From: Lingula anatina
Lineage: Eukaryota; Brachiopoda; Lingulata; Lingulida; Lingulidae
NCBI RefSeq assembly: GCF_001039355.2
Contig: NW_019776046.1
Span: forward strand, 649,984 to 713,983
Direction: 5' to 3'
Length of the DNA: 64,000 nt
Of the stretch, positions 10,922 through 24,500 are shown piece after piece. The position numbers and the translations under genes are program-made. Every line of letters starts with the position of its first letter. The first letter of the stretch is position 1. The notes beneath the pieces are model-generated. The model ran no database searches and was not told the DNA's origin. It saw only the letters and a program-made list of their open reading frames with translations.

Positions 10922-13900
10922 TTAGTCAGAGTCAGGGTCTTGACACTGCGAGCAGTCGTCCATGTCGTCTTGGTACGCCTCCACCTGTACCGTGGGCTCC
11001 TGTATGCCCATCTGCTGTATCAGCAATGATGACTGACGCAGGACAGTCTCATAGTCAGTTTGTTTTAAATCTGAAAAAAAAAAAATTTAAAAAATGAAAG
11101 AAGATGCACAGTTTAAAATTGCAATTTTTGGTTAAATATCTTGGAGGTTAATTGGTGTAACTGCTGAATAGGAAGAATTTATAAATATGAAAATAAATGG
11201 AAGCAGTAGATATACTGTAACTTTATTTCTTTAGAGTTTGTCCAACTTTAAATAAAAGCAGAATATATCTTTATTAAAAGACTGACACAGCTCACATAGT
11301 CTTCTTCTTTGAGATGTAAAAATAATTGAAAAAGAAGATACTCTGTTATAATTTTAATGTGCTTGTATTTTATTTCAAACTGATCAAAATTTAAGGATGA
11401 AAAATGCCAAAGAGGCACTAATCTAGAATCAAAAGGAAGCGGCAAACATACTGTAAAATATTCCTTTTTATTCAAAGTTGTTAAGAATCTTTGAACCTTA
11501 ATTTGTGAACTTGCCAAAGTGGTATACAAATTTTTTTTCTGATCAAATTCCAATTTGTAGGTTACTTTCTTATTGCCAGTACTAAGTGTCTATTACCTAT
11601 AGCTATATGAACTGCTAGGGCAAGCTTTGATGTAGTTAGGGACCATATTCGTAGATTATGCACCTCCCTGGCTCCGGGGATTTCTAGAAAACTCTGCTTT
11701 ACAGCCTTGAAGTCAATATTTCTTGGAGTTGCTGGAAAAGTGAAAAATCCTGCAATAGTTATATTTTGTTATTTTTTCATATCATGGACACATATTTCTT
11801 TGTCAAATTTTTAATGATTTGTTGACTTACAAGACTTATTGGATCTTTAAGAGAGAAACCTTAGGTATTATTTCGACAAAGCATAAACCTCACAAAACTT
11901 CTGCATACATGGAAAAAGCTGAGTTGATACAATCAAAGCTTACCAACTTTCACCTAAAACATCCCATTTACAAAGCATCACACCTAACACATTCTAATTA
12001 CAATGCCTCACACCTTACACATGACTGCTCAGTAAACCATTTTAACACGGAGAAAGTCTTGTATTTACAATAATTAATATTTTCTCTGACATGTTGAAGA
12101 AAATAAATAATTTGTAACAAAAAAAAACTTTGAATCAAAAATTTTTTAATAAAATGGTTTAAAGCCCATAGAATAAGAAAAGGATGAAGCTGAGCTGGTG
12201 TATAGCCTCCACTAACCTTCCATTAAAACATACACTGCATCTTTCATCACTGATATAGTAGTGAACAAAACCAGAACTGAAAACAGGAAAGTGCAAATGG
12301 GATCTGCTATCTTCCATTCAGGCTGGAAATAAAAAAATTTAAAAAACTAGAAAAGCACTCTGAGAGAGCAGTTTTTTATTACTATTATTGAATGATTATT
12401 GATCAGGATCACCACCAAAAACTAATCATCTGTTCCGTAGCCCACTTCTGACAGTTCCTGAAAATTTTATCAAAATCGATTCATAACTTTTTGAGTTATG
12501 TTGATGACAGACAAACAAACAGGGGTGAAAACATAACCTCCTTGGCGGAGGTAAAAAGAATAGAACGTAAGACACTGTGATCATTGCCACAAAAAATAAA
12601 CAATTAAAACTAAATAAATATGAACCTAACAACTGAAATCCTAAATTGGGAAAATTTCAAACTTGCTTCATAGTCAACCGAACAATATACTACCTTAAAA
12701 TATATAATATAAGAAGCTATCAAAACACCAATGCTCTGCAGAAGGTCTCCGAGGACATGTATAAATGCTGCTCTGACGTTAATATTTTCATCATGTGTGT
12801 GACTGTGTTGACTCCTATATTCAACTGGCGAGTTGGACAAATCAGACTCCGAGTCACCATCATTGATGCTATGGCTATGGTTGGTGTGCACATGTGACAA
12901 GGATTCCGTGGAAGAGTGCGAGTGTGACATGCCGCCATGACTGTGTCCATGTCCACCTAGTGTTAATCCCAGACTAGAAAAAAAAAGAAGTCTCTGGTTT
13001 AAACTTTTTAGACCATTCACTCTAACAGACCTTCTAGTGCAACGCAAAATCAAATATTCCAATAATGAAATCTAAAGAGAATTGTAAAATAGGCTAAAAC
13101 TGCTACCAAAAAATTCTATTGGTCTGTTAGTCCACATAATATATGATGTCAATCAAAATAAATATGATCCATACATCATTTTCTATTAAAATCTGTTGTC
13201 TTGATTGCCAAATCAAGGTAAAACTATAATTAGTTTCATTTAACATTTTGTATCTAATAATGCCATGCAAAACCATCACAGTTTTGACACAACCAATTTG
13301 CCCCGTCCACCAGCTTATGACCTACATCAAGTTGACTGCCACGCCCACTCCTGCTGTGATCAACATGACCTTGGCATCTATATCGTAGTCCTCATGGATA
13401 CACCTCTGAATGGCCAGGTATACCAGTACTCCTGTTACTATCCATATCATCAGCACTGATACAACAGCCCCCATCACCTCTGGAAATAGGTCAAGTTATG
13501 CAAATAGGTCACTCATGTTATAAGGTCAAATATGAATTCGAAATGGGTCATGTTATGGAAATAAGTCGATCATAGAATACTGTCAAATGTGAAAATATGT
13601 GAAGTTGCAGAAATGTCAAGATTTATAAGCTTGAAAATCCTCGGGGTCAAGCGTAAAAAAAATGATCCAAACATTTATTATTAAGATCTGTTGTCTTGCC
13701 AAATCACGTAAAAAGATTTTTAAAAAAGGTCATAAAATTAAGTCAAGTTATCAAACTCGGTCAACTACAAAATAGTCAAACATGAAAAAAAAACTAATCC
13801 TGTCTTCATATGAATGGTAAAAATTGAGAGAAATTCAAACTTCTCTTAAAGAGAAATTTGTTTTTCAAGAGAGAAAGAGAATAATATTGAATAAAGCTAG

Positions 13901-16900
13901 TATTACCTGCTCTATACCATCCGAAACTCATCTTTTTGGTCGCAGGACGAGATGAAATGTACAACGCAAACAAACTGATCATGAAGCTGGCGAAGTCCGT
14001 CATCATGTGGGAGGCGTCAGTCATGATAGCAAGACTACCAGCTAGAGCGCCACCTATGGAGAGAATAATTCTTTAGACCTCTGACAAGGTAAAAAGGCAA
14101 TATATTTTTTTTAAATATTAGGAGGCCTGGATTCAGCTGAAATTCTAATCACTTCTTTCCCCCTTAAAGAACAGTCATTGCAAAAAAAAAAAAAATCAAA
14201 ATTTGCAAAGAACAATTTGATATAAACAGATAAATAAATGCAGAGGAAAACATTATATCTTTGAAGGTGGAGGTAAAAATAATTTCACATCCACAACACT
14301 CATAAAACATTTTGTTTATTTACCAGAATACTAATGAGCTCTCAAATCAAAAAATTTCAACATATACTTGAATCAGACACTTTATTTTCAGGTCAACATC
14401 TTTCTTTGCTTTTTTTTCTTCTTACTTCTTGTACATGTTAATTTCTCATCAACCATTTGAAATACATAGGATCAAATGAGATTACAGGAAATCACGCAGT
14501 TCCTTCATTTTCAATTTTTTCATCATATTTGTCTTTCCTTCTTCTTTTCCAACCCTAAAGCTTAGGGCATTAAAATCTCACCCACAACTTCTCCAATGGT
14601 AAAAGCGAGACACAGCACGCTTGCCATAATTAGCTTTCTTCGCGCCCTACGATCCACCTCATTGGCCGTTCTGAACTTGTTATGGCAGTGGCTTCCTATA
14701 AAATAAGGAATGGAAAACAAACTTGTTATCCCAATAGCAGTGCACTAACATAACATGGCATGGAAAATCAACCATGTACTTAAAATAACAGAAAGATAAT
14801 TAAATTAATAGAATAATATAAACTGATAAATAAATGGATAGATTTCAGTTAAATAATAAGAAGGCAATGTTTAGTAAATAATGAACACAGGCAAATAACT
14901 CCTGTAATCTGTATATTATTTATATCTACACCACAACAAAAAGACACCTTCCACATATGTAGTTCTAAAAATTTGAAAAGGATAAGTTTGTAACAGTGGT
15001 ACTTAGCAAAAAGATTTTTGACTTTTAGAGCAAACCAATTTTACTTAAGAGTGAGCAACAGATGCAGTTGCTCAATATCTATTTATGACAAATTCAAAAG
15101 AAAGAAAGCTTGAGTGGCACAAATTCATTTCAAATTATTACTTGACTCTTATCAAAGCTTGAGTGGCACAAAAACTAAAAAAAATTTAAGTTGAAATGTA
15201 ATGTCAAGCTATGTTTGTAAGATATTTTCCCATGAAAACTATTATAGCTACAAAGAAATAAAATTAAGTTTATTAACCCTCTTTAACCAATCCATGGAAA
15301 ATGCAAATCCCAAATGTTTCTGGAAAGCGGTTAAAGATTTAAATATGGAGTCTACACATTTAAAAAAAATTGCGAATTGGAGGAAACAAACATGCTGGAT
15401 AAGCCCCAGAAAATGTGTGGGACTCAGTCTTTATGTACATGTTAATATGAAGTTAAATGAACAAGGGGGCATTATTTATTTATTGGCTGCAGGCCCGCCT
15501 AGATGCAATTTACCAGAACAGAGTAACATCAAACGATTCATAGTAAACAAGGCCATAAAGAAGTACTAGTAATATTTTAAGGTTAATCATAGAATTAGAC
15601 CATAAAAATAATACTAAAAATGAATCATAAAAAGACAACAGAGTAAAATCAAAACTTTATATCACAATTTCAACATAAAATAGTTTTTAAATAGTAAAAG
15701 CAGAAAGTTAATAAAAAATAAATGCCCTTAAAAAACACCAAAAAATTAATCATAAAATAAAAAGAGAGAGAAAGGTCACATATTTTATAAACGATACTTT
15801 TAAGGTCTTAACTGTGTGATTTCAGAGAGTTAAAAATTAAAAAAGCCTTCAAGCTTATCATCAAAAAGTTAATCATAAAACATTAAAAGAGTAAAATTAA
15901 TATCAAATAGTCCATCATAAAATAAGTCCCAAATGGAGTAATAACAAAAAGTTAATCATTCACAAAAATGTGCAGACTGCATTTACTGACAACAATCTGT
16001 TTTGCTTCATTTTATTTGGGGAAAATATTGTACGTACTACAGCATGCGAAGCAACTAATCCTGCTAATACATCTAGCGTAGAATGCAATATGCATCTTTG
16101 AGAGCGAAATGTGTTCACTGACAGAACTGGTCACCTAACAATACAATACCGGAGAAAGGAATAATAGTACAAATAATAATAATAATAAAAATGATCTATT
16201 TAACACTAATACTTTAAGTTATATTGAGACCTGTTGTGAAGTTTTTTTTTTTTTTTTTTGAAGCACTGCAAAATATTTTTTTGTAAAATGAAAAAGAGAC
16301 TTTTGATAATTTGTTATCAATGTGTCAATGACTTCCTGTAAATATAATGGCAACATTTTTATTTTTGTGCAAGAATAACTTTTACTGCTTGTAGTACACT
16401 AGTACACTTTATTTTTTATCAAGCTAGTATTCATTAAAAAAATGTGACATCAAAAATAAATTGTTTGGTTTAAACATATCAAGAAAAAACTTGTACTTTT
16501 AGACCTAAGTAGTCTAATAATTCACAAATAATTTTATCACAACCCAAACACATGTCCATATACATATCCAAACAAATTAAAATAATTCAATAATTTATAT
16601 TCAGCTTTTTATGCTAATCATCTTATATTCCACTTCAGATATTCATATAATATTCAATGTAGGGGGTCATGACTTCACATTAAAATATTTATGGCCCCCT
16701 TTCCAACGGACACTTTCAGTCTAAGGGTGCATTCCCAGAGATTTAGATCAACCTAACTCCCTGGGGGTTCACGCTAAATTGCAGTCAGCAAGCGTGCACG
16801 ACAGTTAATTACCCCCTAGCAGCTTTTAGTAGGTGGGACAGACGCTTAAGGATGTAGATAACAGGGGTAGCTATCTTCTAAACCGGCCAAGATATACCAA

Positions 16901-18821
16901 CATGTTACATATCAATAGAAAGCTTATTTCAACAGCTCTTCATTTCATATCCTTATTTTATTATGTAATCGTTACGTAATGAGATATAATGCTTAATAGG
17001 TGTGATCAACATGATCTTTACACCTTAAAAACTAGAAGTCCACTACAAATGGACATGTGTAGACAGCTTGACTCGTGAGCCCTCATAGGGATCAACAAGA
17101 ATGCGCCTCAAATTAGCGATATGTGTTAAATTAGCAGAGATATCAAAATAAACTTGGTTTCCAGTTCAACGAGACCCCCTAGCCTAACTAAAGCATGCCT
17201 AAGTTGAAAACGGAGCTGATGTTATGAAATCCCAGACACATACTTTCAGACAAACCTTAGATCTAACAAATGAATACCAGCTTTCATCGGTTGAGAGTTC
17301 TAATTAATTTTGACACTGGTCTATATCGTTCTCTTGAAGCCATAAACTGAAGCGGAGAAATCAGCCTTTTAGTGCTCCCCGGAGATTCCAACGTTATATA
17401 ATCAGTGAGCTGCATTGGCAAGCTGAGAAATTTAGTTATTTATACTGGTTCAGCCCTCTACTCACTGCCTATGTAACTGTCACTATGTCTTTCATCCATT
17501 TTCAACATTATTATTGAACATTTTCAACCGGAGGCCCCCTCCATGCATTGACAGCAGCCACCATGTTAGTCGTGACGTCAGCCTTCTTCACCACGTGACA
17601 CCTAGGGGGAGTGCCTTTGCCCATATACGTCTCATCTATATGTCTGCTTTTTAAAGCTTTAATAGATCGTCAGAATTAAGTTCACTGATAAATTCAAAAT
17701 GAAAAGTATTGTTTGGCAAGTGAAAGCGCGACGTTACTCACAGAATGTGAAAGGTTAGCAGCAATCTAGTACGGGAAATATACAGCTGCACAGTGGAGCT
17801 GCCAATCAAACACATATATGGACAAGTGTGACCTACTTTAAAACTCAGACACGCTACCACAGGGGTAAATCAGCAATTAGGCTAAAATTACGGGTTTATT
17901 TGTAAACTTCCATTATTTTAAGATAGGCTGATATGTAGTTGATATTTCATCTATCTAATACTGACAAATTCAGAAAAACACCCAAATTTTGACAATTTAC
18001 TGTTATCTACATCCTTAAGCCGGCTAAGCTGACAGTAATCTAGTGAGACTCCCCACTGGGATAGATGGATCTAAAATCTATGGGAATGGGGTCTTAGTGA
18101 ATCCACCCATCTCTGTCAGTGGATCAGTTAGTCCTCAGATCATCTGTTCTAAATACGCTATTAATAAATAAATAAAGATAATTCTTACCCTTGGCCTGAG
18201 GAGGCATCTCTGGCTCTGTAGGAATTTGCTGGTACGGCGCCCCATAGTTCCTAGCATGATGAAAAATCAGCGTTAAATTTTACAGATATTGAATTAAGGA
18301 TAGTAGGAGTGGATGTAAAGAGAAAGACACCAGATTGAAATGAACAGAAGTCATTAAATATGAAAATCGAGGTGCTGAATGTGTGTATATGTATGAGGTA
18401 TGTTAAACAGTATATTTCTCAGAGAGATACAGAGAGAGAGAGAGATAGTCTGGCAGCCAGACATGTATTTTGCTTATTTTCATGTTATATCTTCACCATC
18501 AAACACACTTATCAATTATGTGTGTGGGCAACACTATATTATCACAAAGACTATACAATAAAACAGCACAGATGTGTCTTTTAAATCACCACCTTCCTCC
18601 GTTAACCAGCATGCCTGGCTATATCATTATAATCATGATGTTTGTGTTAGAAAACTCGCCTAATGAGGTAATTATATCAGTAATAATTTATAACATGAGG
18701 ACCTTTTCTGAAGGATTTACAGACCAAATCTGTCTCACAAAAGTTCAGAAAATTTGGGGGTTTGTTCATGTAGCTTCTGTCAATAAATTTTACCTTTCTA
18801 CTACCTATCTTATATGTAATT

Positions 18822-18857
<36 letters not shown>

Positions 18858-21493
18858 CCTTTTAAACATTTTTAGCCCTTTTTACTAAGAATATCTTGGC
18901 CCAAATCATGGAGCAAACACAGAAACTGAACAGAAATAAAATTTTACTGTGCCCTCTTTCATTTCACTGGCATATGGCTAATGGGTAGAGGCGAAGTAAA
19001 TTTTCCATAATATTTCAACACTTTTTCTTCAATCACTAAGATGTACGTATAGACATACCCAACAACTTGAAATAAACTTAATTACAATCTATGAACCTGT
19101 TTTTGAGTTCTAATTTTCTCGCTTAATTACTGTCAAAAGTGAAATTCCTCAGACTCTATATTACTCCACTATAATACATAACCTGCATAAACATTACGTT
19201 TTTGAGACACTACGACCACGTTGACTGCACAAAACGTACCCCAGCAATATGTTACAATGAGCTGAACTTTTTTGCCACTGAATATTATGTCTATGTTACG
19301 TGAATGTTTTCATATTCTATTGGATGTCCTAAGTTTCAATGAAGACAACAGCATCTCCTGGTCTCTCTGACATCTAATCATACTTCTACAATCTAAAATA
19401 TCTTGTAAGTCAAGTACAAGTATTATATATATATATATATATATATACTAATATACATTACCTGAACAGAGCGTCTAATTTCTTTAGTTAAGAGACATCA
19501 CAGATAAATATCCCCATCCTATGACAAAACTTACACCCACAGTATCAATACAAACTGAACATAATCTCCACATATTTAAACTAAGAATAATACCTACTTC
19601 AAATAGACAGTAACTGCCTCCGCTCTGTTGCAATTCATACAAAAGCAGCAGTGGAGAGAGAGAGAGAGAGACAAATCTGATCCGACTGCGACAGAGCACC
19701 AGATGCCAAAACCATCATCATACCGATCCTTTTGTGGTTGCCATGCTCATTAAATACTCAGAACCCTGATGTAGTATTTATTACTTAAGCGGCACTTTTG
19801 TGTGATTCTGAATCATATCATGCTCCATTTTATCAATTGTTCCATTTGAGTTGATCTGAATTTGTTAATATGAGAAAAAAAGACAGAGATAGAGAGAGGG
19901 TAAATGAGGAGGTCTAACATTTTCAAAATCTATCCAATTGTCACATGTCTCACAGCTTATTCCCAATGATACTATAAATGAAAATGGCATTGGTGGATGG
20001 GCCAAGCACTACAGATTTATCCAAAACTGAACAAGACCAAAAAATTGTACAAACAAAGTAAATTGTTTCTTAACAGTTTAAACACTTTTTTTAACCAATG
20101 AGGCATAATGTTTTGACTTCTCTTTAGAAAAGATTTACTTTTGTACCATCACTTAACAAAAAAAAAATGAAAATATATTTTCCTGAAGACTAAAACAGTC
20201 AGAGTTAACAAATGCGACAAAATTTCAACATGATTTTTGGGGGGTTAAACAGACCAAATTGCACAAGACTATATAAAAACAGTATCACACAAACTTCTGA
20301 TAACCATATTATTTTTATAGGACACTCATTTTAATAGTGAAGGTTTTGTATTGTTATGCCAAATTGCTACTGTCACATCAGGCCTAAGACACCATTCCCA
20401 CAGATATTTAGATCAATCTATCCCCCTGGGGAGTCTCACTAGATTGCTGTCAACTTAATCGGCTTAAATGTCTGTCCCGCCTACTAAAAGCTGTAAGTGG
20501 GTAATTAACTTTCTTGCGCACTGGGCTGACAGCAATTTAGCGTGAACCCCCAGGGAATTATGTCAATCCAGATGGATCGATTTAAATCTGTGGGAACCCA
20601 GTCTAAGGGACCATTCACAATGAATTTTGTCGAATTAGCTTACGCACACTAAGTCCACGGGGACTCACATTAATTGCAATCAGAATAACAGGGCTCCGTA
20701 TCTCGAAAGGTTCACTATGTTGCGCACGTTCGTTAGTGTCTCGATTCCATAACTGATTCTATTTCGAGATACGGGGCCATGAAATCGAGACGCACTTGCA
20801 CGTGTGCAACATAGCCAACCTTTCGAGATACGGAGCCCAGATCACTTAGCAGCATGCCTATGCCTGACATTGTGTAGAATATAGAAAAAGCTGGTGATTA
20901 TATGAGGAACGTTAGTAAAAACTTTTGTGAGCAGTCCCTTACAAGAAGCAGAGCCACCAATATGACCTTCAATCAATCGTAAAAAGAATTGGATAAGTAT
21001 TTTCAGCTTATCTTATCATATGTAAGGACATGCCCTACATTTTCTTGAATAATTATGATTTATTAAAATCAGCATGGTACAATAGAACAAAACTGTATAG
21101 GATTTAATGGAACATGAAATGCACATAATTTTGTAATTTATTTAAAAGAGCACGGCCTCCGAGAGATCTGATGCCTGTGATTATACACATTCCGTACATA
21201 AAACATGCTTGCAGACCTGGAAACTGCTGCTGAACATGTTGACTTCATAACAATTCAGTTGATGTAACAACAATAACATTTCTACTACAACGGCAGAACA
21301 AATATGACATGAACAACTATCAATTCAGAGATTTTTGTTGTACATGTACTAGTAAGCAGAAATCACAATGGAGCTGATCTCCTCATGCACTTTTTAAACA
21401 CAGCTTACTAGTACACAAGTGTGCATGATTTATTGCACACAAACACATTGGTAAACACAAATGTGCCCACCCTTACACATGCACGCACCCATG

Positions 21494-21537
<44 letters not shown>

Positions 21538-24500
21538 AAATCTATTCCTTTCCTTACAGAAATGGATATTTTTCCTCAACTTGATAACAACTAACGACCA
21601 TTACACAAATGCTTGGATTACGTATATTTTCTAATTTTGACTGAGGACTTTTAAGAAGCTGAGTTTGAACATACAATTGTCAAAATGAATTCTTTTCTAA
21701 TATGAAATAATAAGAATAAGAATAATACGTAGAAGGTGAAGAAGTCAGGGTACTATTAAGTTTTTCCTGCACTTTAACCTTCTGTGCATCATTGGTTAAT
21801 AAATAAACACAAGCTGGGGCCTTCCATGACCCTTTCTGCATGCTTAATCGCGTTTTCTTCAAACTACTAGTATATGGAATCATTAATAATAGAAATAGAA
21901 TAAAAAGGTTTTATCCTGTGAAAGGTCATGTCCTATGAAGGTGAACTTTGCAGAAATTTCCAGAAAGGTATTGATTGGGGGGTGCAGATTGTCCAAAATT
22001 ACCAACTGTAATTTCCTACAAAATTTTAGGGAGTCCATGCCATCTATTTAAAAAAATTCATAAGCTGTCTTTGAAAAAATAGGCCGTCCAGTGATGCTGT
22101 TGGTCGACCAAATGATGACTGAAGAGTTTGTTAGGAAAAGCCTTGCTGAGAGATAAATGTTCTAGGCTAAACACAAGCATAGAAAAATTACACCAATGAC
22201 TTCAGGTCATATATTATGTGAAAGGAAATGTTGAAATATTTTGCTACTTTAAAAAAAATTATTAGTGAATTTTCAGAGACATTTATAACCATGTGGCTAA
22301 TGATTAAACATGAAAGATATACTAGTAGGCATATATGTATTAATGAAATTAGGTACACAAATTGATTACTAGTACTGTCCTAGTTTTTAAAATTAATCAT
22401 GGTTGATAATAAGTTTAATATCAACCAAAGATAGCAAAAATATATATATCTATCAGGTATTAATCTTAAAAAATGAGGTCAATCTTTATAAAACAAAACC
22501 TCTGATTTCATCGTTAGTGATCTTGATTGATTTACTTTGATGTAAAATATTTCTAATTTTACAATTATTTCTTGCTTTTCAATTTTTGGTTGCACGTTAT
22601 CAAAAAATAAATAAATAAATGAAATGCCAAATGTAACATATCTGATATACTGGTATCTCAAACCGATTAAAACACAAGATCAATGTCATAATGAGAAAAG
22701 CAGATTGTTCTCATATTTATCTTTGAGCCAACTTAATAGCTTTTATAAAAATTGGCCAATAATCAAGCAACTTCACACATAGTCAATTATTACAAATCTG
22801 TTGCATTTTGAATAATAGAAGATGTATACTGTCATGCCTCAGCTATCTTCGGCATGAAAAAAACAATTTTGAAACTGACTTTTCTACCTTCAGTTCCAAA
22901 AGACTGTGAACAGCTGACACTCACAAAAACTCTTTGACTGATTACATAAATATACTTTAAAAAATGCAATAATTGCTACAGATATTAAGTTACAGTTAAA
23001 ATGAACTATAAAACCAACACTGTTACACTTATTTTGAACTTTAAACAAATAAGTAAAGCTATTGATAATACTGGCAATTAATAATAATTATAAGTACATG
23101 TACTCAGTACATACAAATACCGGGGTAAATACACAAATTTCATGTAAAATATTTTTAAAAGCATTTCATTTTCCTCCATTTTCATTCCATATGTTTGTTT
23201 GTTTTTGTTTTGTTTTTTTCAAGTACCTTGAAAGCACAAGCACTCTGACTCATTTTCCTACCCATAAAAAACACCAGTATCTTTTAGTAATCATCAGCTG
23301 ACTAGGTAATGAAATTGTCTGCATATTTAACAGAATCTGTCCATACCAAAGTCACGGTTTTATAACCAATTCATTAATAAAAGAGTGATTGTGCAAATTC
23401 TTTTATCTTTCCATCAGCAACAATAAAATAATTTGTAGAAAGTTCACCAATAAAGTTGAGTGTCACTTTCCTCCAGGAAGTTTTAGTGTCAAAGGGGGAG
23501 GAGGGAGCAAAGTGGCACAGTTGATATTATAACATCCCATGCATATTCTCGTCTTATATTTCCATTTCCTAAAGGTTTTAACTGCGCTAAAATACAAAAC
23601 GCGTCTTCCAGGGCGTTCTAGTGTCAAGGAGTGAGCGAAGTGGCAAAGATATGATGGGGTATATTTATTTAAATCCCACATTTTGTTTAAAATCTCTGTT
23701 CCCAAAAAGCTTAAAATGCGATTTTGATACAAAATATGCCTGTAAAAGTACCTGCAGAGGCTTTTAATTCAAAACAAATATTTTTTAAAAAATAAAATCA
23801 AATGCGGAAATTGTCACCTTGAGCCTGCCTCCGCCAGAAGTNGATAAATGTTCTAGGCTAAACACAAGCATAGAAAAATTACACCAATGACTTCAGGTCA
23901 TATATTATGTGAAAGGAAATGTTGAAATATTTTGCTACTTTAAAAAAAAAATTATCAGTGAATTTTCAGAGACATTTATAACCATGTGGCTAATGATTAA
24001 ACATGAAAGATATACTAGTAGGCATATATGTATTAATGAAATTATGTACACAAATTGATTACTAGTACTGTCCTAGTTTTTAAAATTAATCATGGTTGAT
24101 AATAAGTTTAATATCAACCAAAGATAGCAAAAAAAAATATATATATATCAGGTATTAATCTTAAAAAATGAGGTCAATCTTTATAAAACAAAACCTCTGA
24201 TTTCATCGTTAGTGATCTTGATTGATTTACTTTGATGTAAAATATTTCTAATTTTACAATTATTTCTTGCTTATCAATTTTTGGTTGCACGTTACCAAAA
24301 AATAAATAAATAAATGAAATGCCAAATGTAACATATCTGATATACCGGTATCTCAAACTGATTAAAACACAAGATCACAGTCATAATGAGAAAAGCAGAT
24401 TGTTCTCATATTTATCTTTGAGCCAACTTAATAGCTTTTATGAAAATTGGCCAATAATCAAGCAACTTCACACATAGTCAATTATAACAAATCTGTTGCA

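Noticed and set aside
12610-13062. Reading the zinc transporter His-rich frame as a single 150-codon gene
   Set aside because: Only 12694-12973 is coding; the frame runs past both splice sites into intron.
23813-23841. An extra first-exon fragment of the zinc transporter in its own intron
   Set aside because: It is the truncated end of a 1.7-kb duplication abutting a single N, best explained as an assembly artefact rather than an alternative exon.
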